In this document: piece after piece, positions 17,271 through 24,610 of the stretch
Layout: every line of letters begins with the position of its first letter
Position numbering within the stretch: position 1 is the stretch's first letter
Assembly: GCA_964514055.1 (NCBI GenBank)
Contig: CAZEPB010000004.1
Span: 43,688 to 107,687 of the forward strand
Source of the DNA: SG8-32-3 sp964514055
Lineage (GTDB): Archaea > Thermoproteota > Bathyarchaeia > Bathyarchaeales > Bathycorpusculaceae
Direction of reading: 5' to 3'
Length of the DNA stretch: 64,000 bases
Translations under genes and position numbers: made by a program
Notes under the pieces: generated by a model
Told to the model about the DNA's origin: nothing
The model's database searches: none
The model's input: the letters and a program-made list of their open reading frames with translations, nothing else

Positions 17271-17510
17271 TTGGCAGAACTCAAAAAGTTTACTCGAAAA
17301 GAGCTTGAAGAGCACAATGGGAAAAACGGCAAACCAGCCTACATAGCCTACCAAGGAAAAATCTACGACATCTCAGAGAGCAGCTTTTGGACCGACGGCG
17401 AACACATGGGCATGCATCAAGCAGGAAAAGACCTCACTGAAGAGTTGGAACTTGCGCCTCACAGAGAGGAAACGTTAGAACGAGTGAAACTGGTAGGCGA
17501 GTTGGTTTAG
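17271..17510 (+). CDS. Cytochrome b5-like heme-binding protein
   Basis: A 79-residue cytochrome b5-like domain: LKKFTRKELEEHNGKNGKPAYIAYQGKIYDISES, then HMGMHQAGKDLTEELELAPH, with histidines that could bind heme. The frame is open from 17196, but TTG 17271 has AGGTGA six to eleven bases upstream, and a TATA-like TTTAAAAC near 17225-17232 makes the ATG at 17196 unlikely to be transcribed. It is small and soluble; the electron partner is unknown. Confidence 0.75.
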   Translation: MAELKKFTRKELEEHNGKNGKPAYIAYQGKIYDISESSFWTDGEHMGMHQAGKDLTEELELAPHREETLERVKLVGELV

Positions 17511-17511
17511 C

Positions 17512-18756
17512 CTAAAAGATTACCTGCAAAACGCTGTTAACCCTGCGCAGACCGTTCACTGCCGCTTTTGCTTCTTCAGCGCTTAGCTTTCCCTGTTTCA
17601 TCAGTTTATGCAACGCGGCAACCGTGGCGTAAAGCGCGTCAAAAGCGGCTTTCACGTCCAAATCGTTATCCATGTCCTCTTCAAAGCCTGAAACGATGCT
17701 GACAGCCAGCTTCTTTGCTCTTTCGCTGGAATGTGCCACCTCTGCATTTTCCAAATCTTGCACCATACCCTTGAAGGCGTCTAGTCTTCGGCTGGTTTCA
17801 GCCAGCTTTTTCCAAGTGAAGTTCAGCTTTTTCCTGTACTGCCCATAAATCAGGAAGAAGCGCACGTGGTCGTTTCTGTAGCCCTTCGCCGAAAGGTCTG
17901 CTGGGTAGTACACGTTGCCTTTGCTTTTAGACATTTTCTTTCCGTCAACAAAAAGATGAGCACCGTGAAGCCAGTACCGTGCGAATTGCTTGCCTGAAAC
18001 GCCCTCCGCAACCGCAATGGTGTAATCGTGATGCCGCACCAGATTGTCTACTCCACCGCAAGCCACATCTAAAGTGAAGCCGAGATGCTTGGTCACCATG
18101 GCGGCGTCTTGAATGTTCCACGCGGGTCTGCCCTTGCCGATTTCCGTTTCCCAGCACGCGCTGTCACCTTTCTTGCAGCTGTGCCAAAGTATGAAGTCGC
18201 CCCTGTTCCACGGAGTGCCTGGATAAGTGTCCTTGTGGAAGCGCCGCTTCTTTTTTGGCCATTTGCTCATGTCCAACCTTGTGAGTTTGCCGAAGCCTCC
18301 GAACTTTAAGGGGTCAAAATACGCGTTTTCCGCGCCTTCATGCCTGTGCCAGTAAGCGAGTCCTTTTTTTACGAGCGTTGCGGTAAGCTTGGCGGCTTGA
18401 TCCACGACAGTTGAAGCCCGTACAGTGTAGTCGGGAACTTTTATTTTCAAAAGCGTGAAGTCCTTGAAGAACGTGTCTTCGTGCTGGCTGGTTAACTCTT
18501 CCACCGAACGCGCTTCTTTTTTTGCTTGGGCGAGGGCTTTGTCTTCCACGTCTGTCAGCGTGATGAGGCGCGTAACCTTGTAGCCTAAATACTCCAAGTA
18601 GCGCTGCAACACGTCCTCAAAAAGGAAGGTGCGGTAGTTTCCGATGTGGGGGCGCTGGTAAGTTGAAGGCCCACACGTGTACATTTTAACCTTCATGTCT
18701 TCGCGCGGTTTGAACGGTTCCGTCTTCTTGGTTAAAGTGTTGTACAAGCGAAGCAA
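17512..18756 (-). CDS. cysS: Cysteinyl-tRNA synthetase, atypical
   Basis: A 414-residue class I synthetase of the CysRS family, shorter than the usual 460 or so, ending right after the helical domain. HIGN (37-40) replaces HIGH and KMSKSKGN is intact. Cys28 of the zinc site is present, but the second ligand is Asp217 (WNIQD instead of WHIEC) and the Glu ligand is Thr246 (HHDYT instead of HHENE). A pair Cys194/Cys201, in an unusual HSCKKGDSACW stretch, could provide other ligands. It may be a functional CysRS with a remodelled site or a CysRS-like paralogue. TTG 18756 has AAGGAG upstream. Confidence 0.8.
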   Translation of the reverse strand: MLRLYNTLTKKTEPFKPREDMKVKMYTCGPSTYQRPHIGNYRTFLFEDVLQRYLEYLGYKVTRLITLTDVEDKALAQAKKEARSVEELTSQHEDTFFKDFTLLKIKVPDYTVRASTVVDQAAKLTATLVKKGLAYWHRHEGAENAYFDPLKFGGFGKLTRLDMSKWPKKKRRFHKDTYPGTPWNRGDFILWHSCKKGDSACWETEIGKGRPAWNIQDAAMVTKHLGFTLDVACGGVDNLVRHHDYTIAVAEGVSGKQFARYWLHGAHLFVDGKKMSKSKGNVYYPADLSAKGYRNDHVRFFLIYGQYRKKLNFTWKKLAETSRRLDAFKGMVQDLENAEVAHSSERAKKLAVSIVSGFEEDMDNDLDVKAAFDALYATVAALHKLMKQGKLSAEEAKAAVNGLRRVNSVLQVIF

Positions 18757-18765
18757 AAGGGGTTG

Positions 18766-19227
18766 TTACTCCTTTTCGAGCTCTTTAAGAATTTTCAGCG
18801 CTTCTTCAATGTGCTTCTCGGGGCGAAACTGGGAATTGAATACGTGGCGGACGACGCCTTTCTTGTCTATAATGTAAGTCACTCTCCCAGGGATTATGCC
18901 CATGGTTGAGGGGACGCCGTATAGCTCTCTGACTTTGCCATCTACGTCACTTAGCAAAAGAAAGGGCAAGCCATGGTGGGTGGCGAAGGACTTGTGAGAT
19001 TCTAAGGTGTCTGAGCTTACGCCCAGCACTTCCGCGCCCAAGCTTGTGAAGACCTCGTACCTGTCCCTGAATTCGCAGGCTTCACGCGTGCAGCCACGCG
19101 TTTCGTCCTTGGGGTAAAAGTACAAGACGATGTTCTTTTTGCCGAAGTATTCTGAAAGCGTTACGTTGTCGCCCATTTGAGAAGGAAGCGTAAAATCTGG
19201 AGCTTTATCTCCAACATTAACTTTCAT
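18766..19227 (-). CDS. bcp: Peroxiredoxin, Bcp/PrxQ type
   Basis: A 153-residue thiol peroxidase, reducing hydroperoxides. KVNVGDKAPDFTLPSQMGD starts the thioredoxin fold. The active motif YFYPKDETRGCTREACEFRD contains the peroxidatic Cys and, five residues on, the resolving Cys typical of PrxQ. ATG 19227 is used; the frame extends to 19323, but those residues are not family-like and overlap the neighbouring methyltransferase. Ten bases separate its end from the cysS start, so the two are probably co-transcribed. Confidence 0.93.
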   Translation of the reverse strand: MKVNVGDKAPDFTLPSQMGDNVTLSEYFGKKNIVLYFYPKDETRGCTREACEFRDRYEVFTSLGAEVLGVSSDTLESHKSFATHHGLPFLLLSDVDGKVRELYGVPSTMGIIPGRVTYIIDKKGVVRHVFNSQFRPEKHIEEALKILKELEKE

Positions 19228-19300
19228 AGAAGCGTCACTTCCATTTTTGAACGAAAAACGAGCTATTAATGTTTTCCCACATAGGATAACTTTAGAAAGG

Positions 19301-19825
19301 CTAAGGCTTCGGTTTTGCCACAACGATATAAAAGTTGCTTCCCAAATCTTTCACGCTTTCTATGGTGAAACCAGCCTGCTTGATGAGATTTGATGCTTGC
19401 TCCTCGCTGAACTTGATTCTCATGGGCGGACCAAAGGGTATGAGCTTTTTCTTCCAGTCTAGGTTCACCAGTGTTCCCGTCGGCTTTAGCATCTGTCTGG
19501 CGTTTTGCAACACCTTTGCTGGGTCCCTGAAGTCATGAAGCACTATGCTGTAGAAGACCATGTCTGCGCACGCCTCACAGAAAACGGTTTCTTCTGCAGC
19601 GCCTACTTTTGCCGTTACGTTTTTCAAGCCTTTCTCTGCGGCTTCGTGTTTCAACCTGCTAATGGCTGAAGCGCTTACGTCCACGGCGTAGACCTTGCCG
19701 TGTTCACCCACTATTTGAGCTGCGGGAATTGTGAAGAACCCGTAGCCGCAGCCTATGTCCATAAATACCATGCCCGCGCGTAAGCCTAGGTTCTCCAAGT
19801 TCAGTTTCGGATGATACCACTTCAC
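19301..19825 (-). CDS. Class I SAM-dependent methyltransferase
   Basis: A 174-residue methyltransferase. The SAM-binding motif I is FMDIGCGYGFFTIPAA (about 21-36), motif II VYAVDVS, and an ADMVFYSIVLHDFRDPAKVLQNARQMLKPTGTL stretch follows, as in UbiE-like enzymes. The substrate cannot be told. GTG 19825 is forced by an in-frame stop just upstream. Its 3' end lies 74 bases before the peroxiredoxin start. Confidence 0.85.
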   Translation of the reverse strand: MKWYHPKLNLENLGLRAGMVFMDIGCGYGFFTIPAAQIVGEHGKVYAVDVSASAISRLKHEAAEKGLKNVTAKVGAAEETVFCEACADMVFYSIVLHDFRDPAKVLQNARQMLKPTGTLVNLDWKKKLIPFGPPMRIKFSEEQASNLIKQAGFTIESVKDLGSNFYIVVAKPKP

Positions 19826-19846
19826 GGCTATGTCAACTTGCTGCGT

Positions 19847-20143
19847 TTATGGCTGAAGGAGGTTTCTGAGTTGTTTTTCATGGGTCTGACGCGTAGTAAG
19901 CGGGTAAATTTCTCGTTCGCTATGGAAAAACAGCGGGTCTTCGCCTATGACCTTCGACAGGGCTTCGTCTGAGTCAACGTTGACTATAAGCATGCTGCCC
20001 TGCTGACCGATGAGGTGATAATCCACCTCAATTGTCTTCTCTTTCTCCAACTTTTCGAAATACTTGAACTGCAACGGAAGCAGCTTAGCCCACTTTTCCA
20101 TAGGAATTTCCCGTTTGACTTTTTGGATTATCAGAAACTTCAT
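19847..20143 (-). CDS. Muconolactone isomerase-like ferredoxin-fold protein
   Basis: A 98-residue protein resembling the muconolactone delta-isomerase/dimeric alpha-beta barrel family (MKFLIIQKVKREIPMEKWAKLLPLQFKYFEKLEKEKTIEVDYHLIGQQGSMLIVNVDSDEALSKVIGEDP). Such small proteins are often of unknown role in archaea; real isomerase activity is not implied. It lies 21 bases upstream of the methyltransferase, so co-transcription is likely. Confidence 0.65.
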   Translation of the reverse strand: MKFLIIQKVKREIPMEKWAKLLPLQFKYFEKLEKEKTIEVDYHLIGQQGSMLIVNVDSDEALSKVIGEDPLFFHSEREIYPLTTRQTHEKQLRNLLQP

Positions 20144-20220
20144 GTTTCACCACCATTAGTTCTATCTAAATAATCGTGAAAAATTATTAGTAGTTGATAA
20201 AATAAACAAGTTTTCTCCTG

Positions 20221-20361
20221 TCACTTCTCCTCGCCGCGCTTCATCATCTCAGGCATCTTCCAGTGCATCTTGGAAATTCCTTCCTTCATAACCCCCATAA
20301 GTTCTTCGTTGATTTCTACTTCAAGCGTGACTTTAAGCTTACCTTTTTTCTCTTCAGACAT
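20221..20361 (-). CDS. 46-residue protein, coupled to the upstream gene
   Basis: A short frame (MSEEKKGKLKVTLEVEINEE..., Met-rich C-terminal half). It has a strong Shine-Dalgarno sequence (GGAGGTG, 5 nt before ATG) and overlaps the stop of the upstream gene by 8 bases, so it is translationally coupled. The function is unknown. The ribosome-binding site and coupling are the main evidence that it is real. Confidence 0.6.
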   Translation of the reverse strand: MSEEKKGKLKVTLEVEINEELMGVMKEGISKMHWKMPEMMKRGEEK

Positions 20362-20638
20362 TAACCCACCTCCTTACACCTTTTAGTTGACTCGGAAACA
20401 ACTCGCCAAGAACGTAATGGGCTTGCTTCTCTGTTAAATCAAAGTCGATCTCAATCTTGTAATGGAACTTGCCTAGCCGTCGGATTTTGGTTTTGAACTC
20501 AGAGATCAAACCTTGTTCTTTCAACTCTTTTAGTTTTCGCGTCAGGAAGTAAGAGATGGCTCGCGGAGCCAAAGGTTCGAAGACGAAAGCAAGCCTTAGC
20601 ATAAGGCTGAAAAATCTTTGACTAATCCGCTCTGACAT
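20354..20638 (-). CDS. Small conserved-looking protein
   Basis: A 94-residue protein (MSERISQRFFSLMLRLAFVFEPLAPRAISYFLTRKLKELKEQGLISEFKTKIRRLGKFHYKIEIDFDLTEKQAHYVLGELFPSQLKG). The sequence suggests a short winged-helix-like or alpha-beta fold; no family is named. The start at ATG 20638 is chosen because AGGGAGA lies about 6 nt upstream; the frame is open to 20692. It forms a two-gene unit with the 46-residue protein. Confidence 0.5.
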   Translation of the reverse strand: MSERISQRFFSLMLRLAFVFEPLAPRAISYFLTRKLKELKEQGLISEFKTKIRRLGKFHYKIEIDFDLTEKQAHYVLGELFPSQLKGVRRWVNV

Positions 20639-20755
20639 GTAATTCTCCCTTTCTCTTGGCTCGTAGCGCATAGACGTGCAAGCCGTGTTCATAATACGTG
20701 AGGCGATTTTTTAAGCTTGTGTGACTGTCATATACCAACAACAAGGTTGATGGCG

Positions 20756-21250
20756 ATGAAACTAGAGCAGTTGAATGAACAGATTAAGAACTGCCGAAAA
20801 TGCAGGCTGTGGCAAGGCGCCAAAAACGCGGTTCCTGGAGAAGGACCACTGGATGCAAAGGTGATGCTGGTCGGACAGAATCCTGGCGCTGAGGAGGATA
20901 AGACGGGCAGACCTTTTGTTGGTAGGGCTGGAAAATTCCTGAACAAGGTGTTAGCCAAGAACGGTTTTAACCGAGAAGACCTGTTCATCACAAACATTGT
21001 TAAGCATACGTCACCTAAGAACAGGAAACCGTTACCCGACGAGATAGCAGCTTGCGCACCTTACTTGGAGGAGCATATCAGAACGATTAAGCCGAAAATT
21101 GTCGTGCTGATGGGCACAGTGGCGTGGCAGGCTCCCCGAGTTGAAGGCGTAGAATACGTTGAGACCTATCATCCCTCGGCTGCGATGCGTTTTACGAAAA
21201 TGAGAAAAAGGTTTGAGGAAGACTTCAAGGCTTTAAAGAAACGTTTGTAA
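20756..21250 (+). CDS. Uracil-DNA glycosylase superfamily, family 4-like
   Basis: A 164-residue protein that would remove uracil from DNA. It has the family 4 layout: CRKC iron-sulfur pair (Cys13, Cys16), GQNPGAEEDKTGRPFVGRAGKFL (motif A plus uracil-binding loop), EIAAC (Cys100), and ETYHPSAAMR (motif C). Two positions differ from the textbook family: motif A has Asn in GQNPG instead of Ala, and the third Fe-S ligand, normally VKC, is His84 (IVKHTSP). ATG 20756 is 9 nt after AAGG; ATG 20750 is the alternative. Confidence 0.88.
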   Translation: MKLEQLNEQIKNCRKCRLWQGAKNAVPGEGPLDAKVMLVGQNPGAEEDKTGRPFVGRAGKFLNKVLAKNGFNREDLFITNIVKHTSPKNRKPLPDEIAACAPYLEEHIRTIKPKIVVLMGTVAWQAPRVEGVEYVETYHPSAAMRFTKMRKRFEEDFKALKKRL

Positions 21251-21258
21251 CGCTTGCA

Positions 21259-21693
21259 CTACCATTTCTGCGCGTATCTCCATCCGCCCTCGAAAGTGCC
21301 CGCTAGACACTTGACGCATTTGCCGTACTCCATGGTTGAAACTCCGAGAATTTTGTCGTTTACCCATGCGATGTTGAAGACCGTGCGTGCGAAGGTGATT
21401 GAACCCGAGTTGGCTTCTTCACCTTTGTAGTCAACGTATATCCGTGCTTTCGTGGTCGCTGTCGGCGCCAGCTTTTTCAGTTCTTCAGTTGGCTTTTCAT
21501 TCATGGGCAGAATTATCATAAGGTCCTTGTCTTTCAGAAGCGGTTTCAACTCTTCAAGCAGGCTCATCGGGATGTTGCTGATTCTGATTTTCCGCGATTT
21601 CTGGACCATACGTTTGATTTCGCCTATTCCCTCCTCGACTGTGGCGAAGGTGGTGCCGATTTTCGCCTCGTACTTTCCATCTACTATTGGCAT
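21259..21693 (-). CDS. Stand-alone TrmB effector-domain-like protein with CxxC
   Basis: A 144-residue protein with no DNA-binding domain. The middle (KSRKIRISNIPMSLLEELKPLLKDKDLMIILP) resembles the ligand-sensing half of TrmB-type regulators, and the C-terminus has KCVKCLAGTFEGGWR, parallel to ECQRCFSGWSSL at the end of the upstream TrmB protein. It lies 26 bases downstream of that gene. It may be a co-sensor or modulator of the regulator (inference). Confidence 0.6.
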   Translation of the reverse strand: MPIVDGKYEAKIGTTFATVEEGIGEIKRMVQKSRKIRISNIPMSLLEELKPLLKDKDLMIILPMNEKPTEELKKLAPTATTKARIYVDYKGEEANSGSITFARTVFNIAWVNDKILGVSTMEYGKCVKCLAGTFEGGWRYAQKW

Positions 21694-21719
21694 TTCCTTT
21701 TTTCACCTCTGTTTCGTTT

Positions 21720-22427
21720 TTAGGCGTTCCAGCTTAGGCTGCTCCACCCCGAGAAGCAGCGTTGGCACTCGTCGTAGAGCATCTCGTCCACGATATACTT
21801 GTGGTCAATTGGATCTTGAAACGCTGTGAATGTCCGTTCCTCGTCCAATATTATGGACATGGAGGGCACTTCCCTGTTTCGTACGATTGTTACGATTGCA
21901 ACTTCAGCCTCTTTCAGTTCTGCATCTTGCATGTTGTCTGGTTTGGCTTCACCTGGAAACATGAGCACTTTAACTGCGGCGTTTTGTCTGAAGGCTTTGC
22001 TTACTTTCTTCAAGAAAGCTGCGGTGGCGTTGTTGATTTCCACGGTTTTGGCCTTACCAATTTCTTGCTTGAGCCCCTCTAAACCTATGTCATATCTTTG
22101 TATCACAAATTTTTCTTTCATATCATTCACCTCTTCTTTAAGCGTCGTCTGAACAGACTGCAGAAACGTTTCAAGGTCCCCCTTAACCTTCTCAAACACC
22201 GCCCGCGGCGCAACAGCTTTGAAAAGCAACGGCACTCCAGAGTACACGTGAACCCAGCCCTTATTCTTCAACGCTTCCAGCACCGAGTAAATCTTTGTTC
22301 GGGGGACGCCAGACTTCTCAGCGACCTTGGTGGCTGTGCTTAAATGCGTGTTTAACAGCGCCAAGTACGTTTTTGCCTCGTATTGGGTCAGCCCTACGCC
22401 CTGCAGCTTCTCGACGACGCTCTCCAT
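21720..22427 (-). CDS. TrmB-family transcriptional regulator
   Basis: A 235-residue protein. The N-terminal winged helix (LQGVGLTQYEAKTYLALLNTHLSTATKVAEKSGVPRTKIYSVLEALKNKGWVHV) is the TrmB pattern. A short coiled linker (about 80-115) and a sensing domain follow, ending in a CxxC. TrmB proteins usually control sugar or central-carbon genes; the effector here is unknown. It is first of a two-gene unit. Its start at ATG 22427 is normal. Confidence 0.85.
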   Translation of the reverse strand: MESVVEKLQGVGLTQYEAKTYLALLNTHLSTATKVAEKSGVPRTKIYSVLEALKNKGWVHVYSGVPLLFKAVAPRAVFEKVKGDLETFLQSVQTTLKEEVNDMKEKFVIQRYDIGLEGLKQEIGKAKTVEINNATAAFLKKVSKAFRQNAAVKVLMFPGEAKPDNMQDAELKEAEVAIVTIVRNREVPSMSIILDEERTFTAFQDPIDHKYIVDEMLYDECQRCFSGWSSLSWNA

Positions 22428-22538
22428 AACACATCTATTGCCAATAGTGCCTCGGAAAAAATAAATAGTTACTGTAACTACCCGCGGTTACTCTGCTTAC
22501 AAATTAACAGCGAAAAAACCTATGCAACTGCAGAGGTA

Positions 22539-24335
22539 TCATTCGGCTTTTTTACCCTTACTTTTTCTCAAGTAGGTTATTGTAGCACCAGCTATCGCTA
22601 AAAGTGTTAGCAACATAACGTAAGGAGCTAACGATTCAAGTCCGTTTGTGGGAAGCTGCCTGTTGCCGACCGTTTGGTTAAGCGGCTGATCAAGATTCTC
22701 AACTTTCAGGTTTTTGAAAGCTATGAAACTGTAGGGTTCAAAAGAGATAAAAATTCCAGTTTCATCGATGTCTAAGAGGTTGTCTTTGGTTGCCATACTT
22801 TCTAAAATAGTGCCGTTCTCATCAAGCAATTCGGTTGATATTTTACCGTTGGATATGTTTGCAACGGCTTTATACCACACGTTTTCTTTTATGCTCGTAG
22901 TTGCGTTCATAAACGTGGCGTTGTTTCCCCCAAGTCGTTCTTCTATACGAGGTACATCAGAATCATCCAGCAGCCTTACGCTCGCACTGTAATTTCCATC
23001 ATTGTTCTGTAAGATAAAGCCCACTTGATTGCTTGCTTGCTCGTTTCCTTGAACTGGCACTGTATGCTCCGGTATCTTAACGGTCCATGGTCGCCTTCTC
23101 GAGAGTATTATCGTTTGCTCCCTTTCCGGTATTGTTACCGTATCCTCACTATTTGCCATTGTTTGCCCGTTGTTCAATATTATGAATTCGCCGCTAAGCG
23201 AGACATTTGTTCCCGCCAAATCATTTTCAGCGCTCCATAGATATCTATGTTCATTCCCTCTAATCCACTGTGGATGAGACCCAACAAAAACTATGATTAT
23301 TTCACTGTCTGAGCCAGCGTAACTAGAAGAATCAAGCAAGCTTGTTCTGATACGATAGGTCCCGGTTGACGTGACATTCCAAGTTAACGAGTAATTCCCA
23401 AGGTTTTCTGTGACTGTTTGGAATGTTTGGTAAGAATATCCCTTCTGGCTGACATACAATACGACGTTTTTTCCTGATTGCTTTGGTGAAATTGAACCTG
23501 AAATCGTGAATGGCCACTCTTTTTCCCCGTCCTTCGTTTTGTCTAAAGATAGAGTTACGGATATGGCAGAGGGCTTTAAGGGGCTGTTTAGGCTTGACGA
23601 AATGTACGCTGGCGATGATTTCTCTTGGTTTTCAAGGGAAATAACTGTAGTGTTTGCGTCAGCAAAGAATTCGGGTAGTTCCCCTACTTTCCAATTTCCT
23701 GAAGGCGTGCACTCTGCCACCCAGTATGTTCCATTGTTATATTCGAAGCCAAAAGGGCTTGTCTCCGACGTGGCATAGAGCGGCGTATGCGGCAGATGTA
23801 CTCCAATATTCATGTGACTACTGGACAACCCCCTGTATACGACCAAGACAACATCTAAGCCTCCAGCTTTCATAATTGATGCCGCAAGAAAGGATAGCAC
23901 GTCGCAATCGCCTGAATTATCTACGATAGCCTCAACCGGATATTTGAAATTACTGACGGTGTATGGGATTTGGCGAACAAACGTCAAAACGTCATTAGCG
24001 AATTCTTCATCACTGTTTGGTCTATCGCTGGTGATGTTTCGTATGTTTTTTGCAATGGTCTTTACTGTGTCAGGTGTAACAAATTTTGAATATTCTCGCT
24101 CACCATTTACGTAGTGGGCTTTACCGCGGTAGTAATCATAGAGGGAAGGCGACACAGATACTTCTAACGTGTATGTTGATCGATGGTTTTCACGTTCAAC
24201 ATCTAACGTGTAAGTTCTGTCGTAATTGCTGCTTGCAAGGTTATTCTGCTCAGCGCTAAGAGTTGTTCCGAAAGGGATGATACTTGCAAGAACAAAAAAC
24301 ATTATCAGCAATATGAGCAATAGCCTTTTCTTCAT
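22539..24335 (-). CDS. Secreted, membrane-anchored transglutaminase-like protein
   Basis: A 598-residue surface protein. A signal peptide (MKKRLLLILLIMFFVLASIIPFGTTLSAE) is followed by a transglutaminase-like fold with the Cys-His-Asp order: NSGDCDVLSFLAAS, SHMNIGVH, and AECTPSG in place of the usual Asp region. Beta-sandwich repeats then lead to a C-terminal TM segment (YVMLLTLLAIAGATITYLRK). It is probably a peptidase or cross-linker at the cell surface. ATG 24335 has GAGG upstream; the frame to 24440 contains the promoter region. Confidence 0.8.
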   Translation of the reverse strand: MKKRLLLILLIMFFVLASIIPFGTTLSAEQNNLASSNYDRTYTLDVERENHRSTYTLEVSVSPSLYDYYRGKAHYVNGEREYSKFVTPDTVKTIAKNIRNITSDRPNSDEEFANDVLTFVRQIPYTVSNFKYPVEAIVDNSGDCDVLSFLAASIMKAGGLDVVLVVYRGLSSSHMNIGVHLPHTPLYATSETSPFGFEYNNGTYWVAECTPSGNWKVGELPEFFADANTTVISLENQEKSSPAYISSSLNSPLKPSAISVTLSLDKTKDGEKEWPFTISGSISPKQSGKNVVLYVSQKGYSYQTFQTVTENLGNYSLTWNVTSTGTYRIRTSLLDSSSYAGSDSEIIIVFVGSHPQWIRGNEHRYLWSAENDLAGTNVSLSGEFIILNNGQTMANSEDTVTIPEREQTIILSRRRPWTVKIPEHTVPVQGNEQASNQVGFILQNNDGNYSASVRLLDDSDVPRIEERLGGNNATFMNATTSIKENVWYKAVANISNGKISTELLDENGTILESMATKDNLLDIDETGIFISFEPYSFIAFKNLKVENLDQPLNQTVGNRQLPTNGLESLAPYVMLLTLLAIAGATITYLRKSKGKKAE

Positions 24336-24412
24336 TAATTTTCCTCTAACGCTTAAGCCCGTTCTCATGAAAAAGCAGGGCAAATAAATAACAATGTTAT
24401 ACAAACGCGGCG

Positions 24413-24422
24413 GCGTATATAA
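24413..24422 (-). promoter_or_regulatory. TATA box of the transglutaminase-like gene
   Basis: On the minus strand GGTTATATAC, about 80 nt upstream of ATG 24335, predicts transcription from about 24390. It supports the shorter start. Confidence 0.45.
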
Positions 24423-24610
24423 CCTTTTCCAGAACAACACACCTTAACGGAACGTTCGCCTTTTGCTCCTTTTAATCCGAAAAATTCGGCGCCAGTCAAT
24501 AGAGTACAGCAGTGTTTTGAACACCTTATGTGTTGGTTCACGAGCATCGGCATGATTAAGTAATAGAATAACACTTCTAAATTCATCAAACTAGAATTGG
24601 TGGAGAGTGC

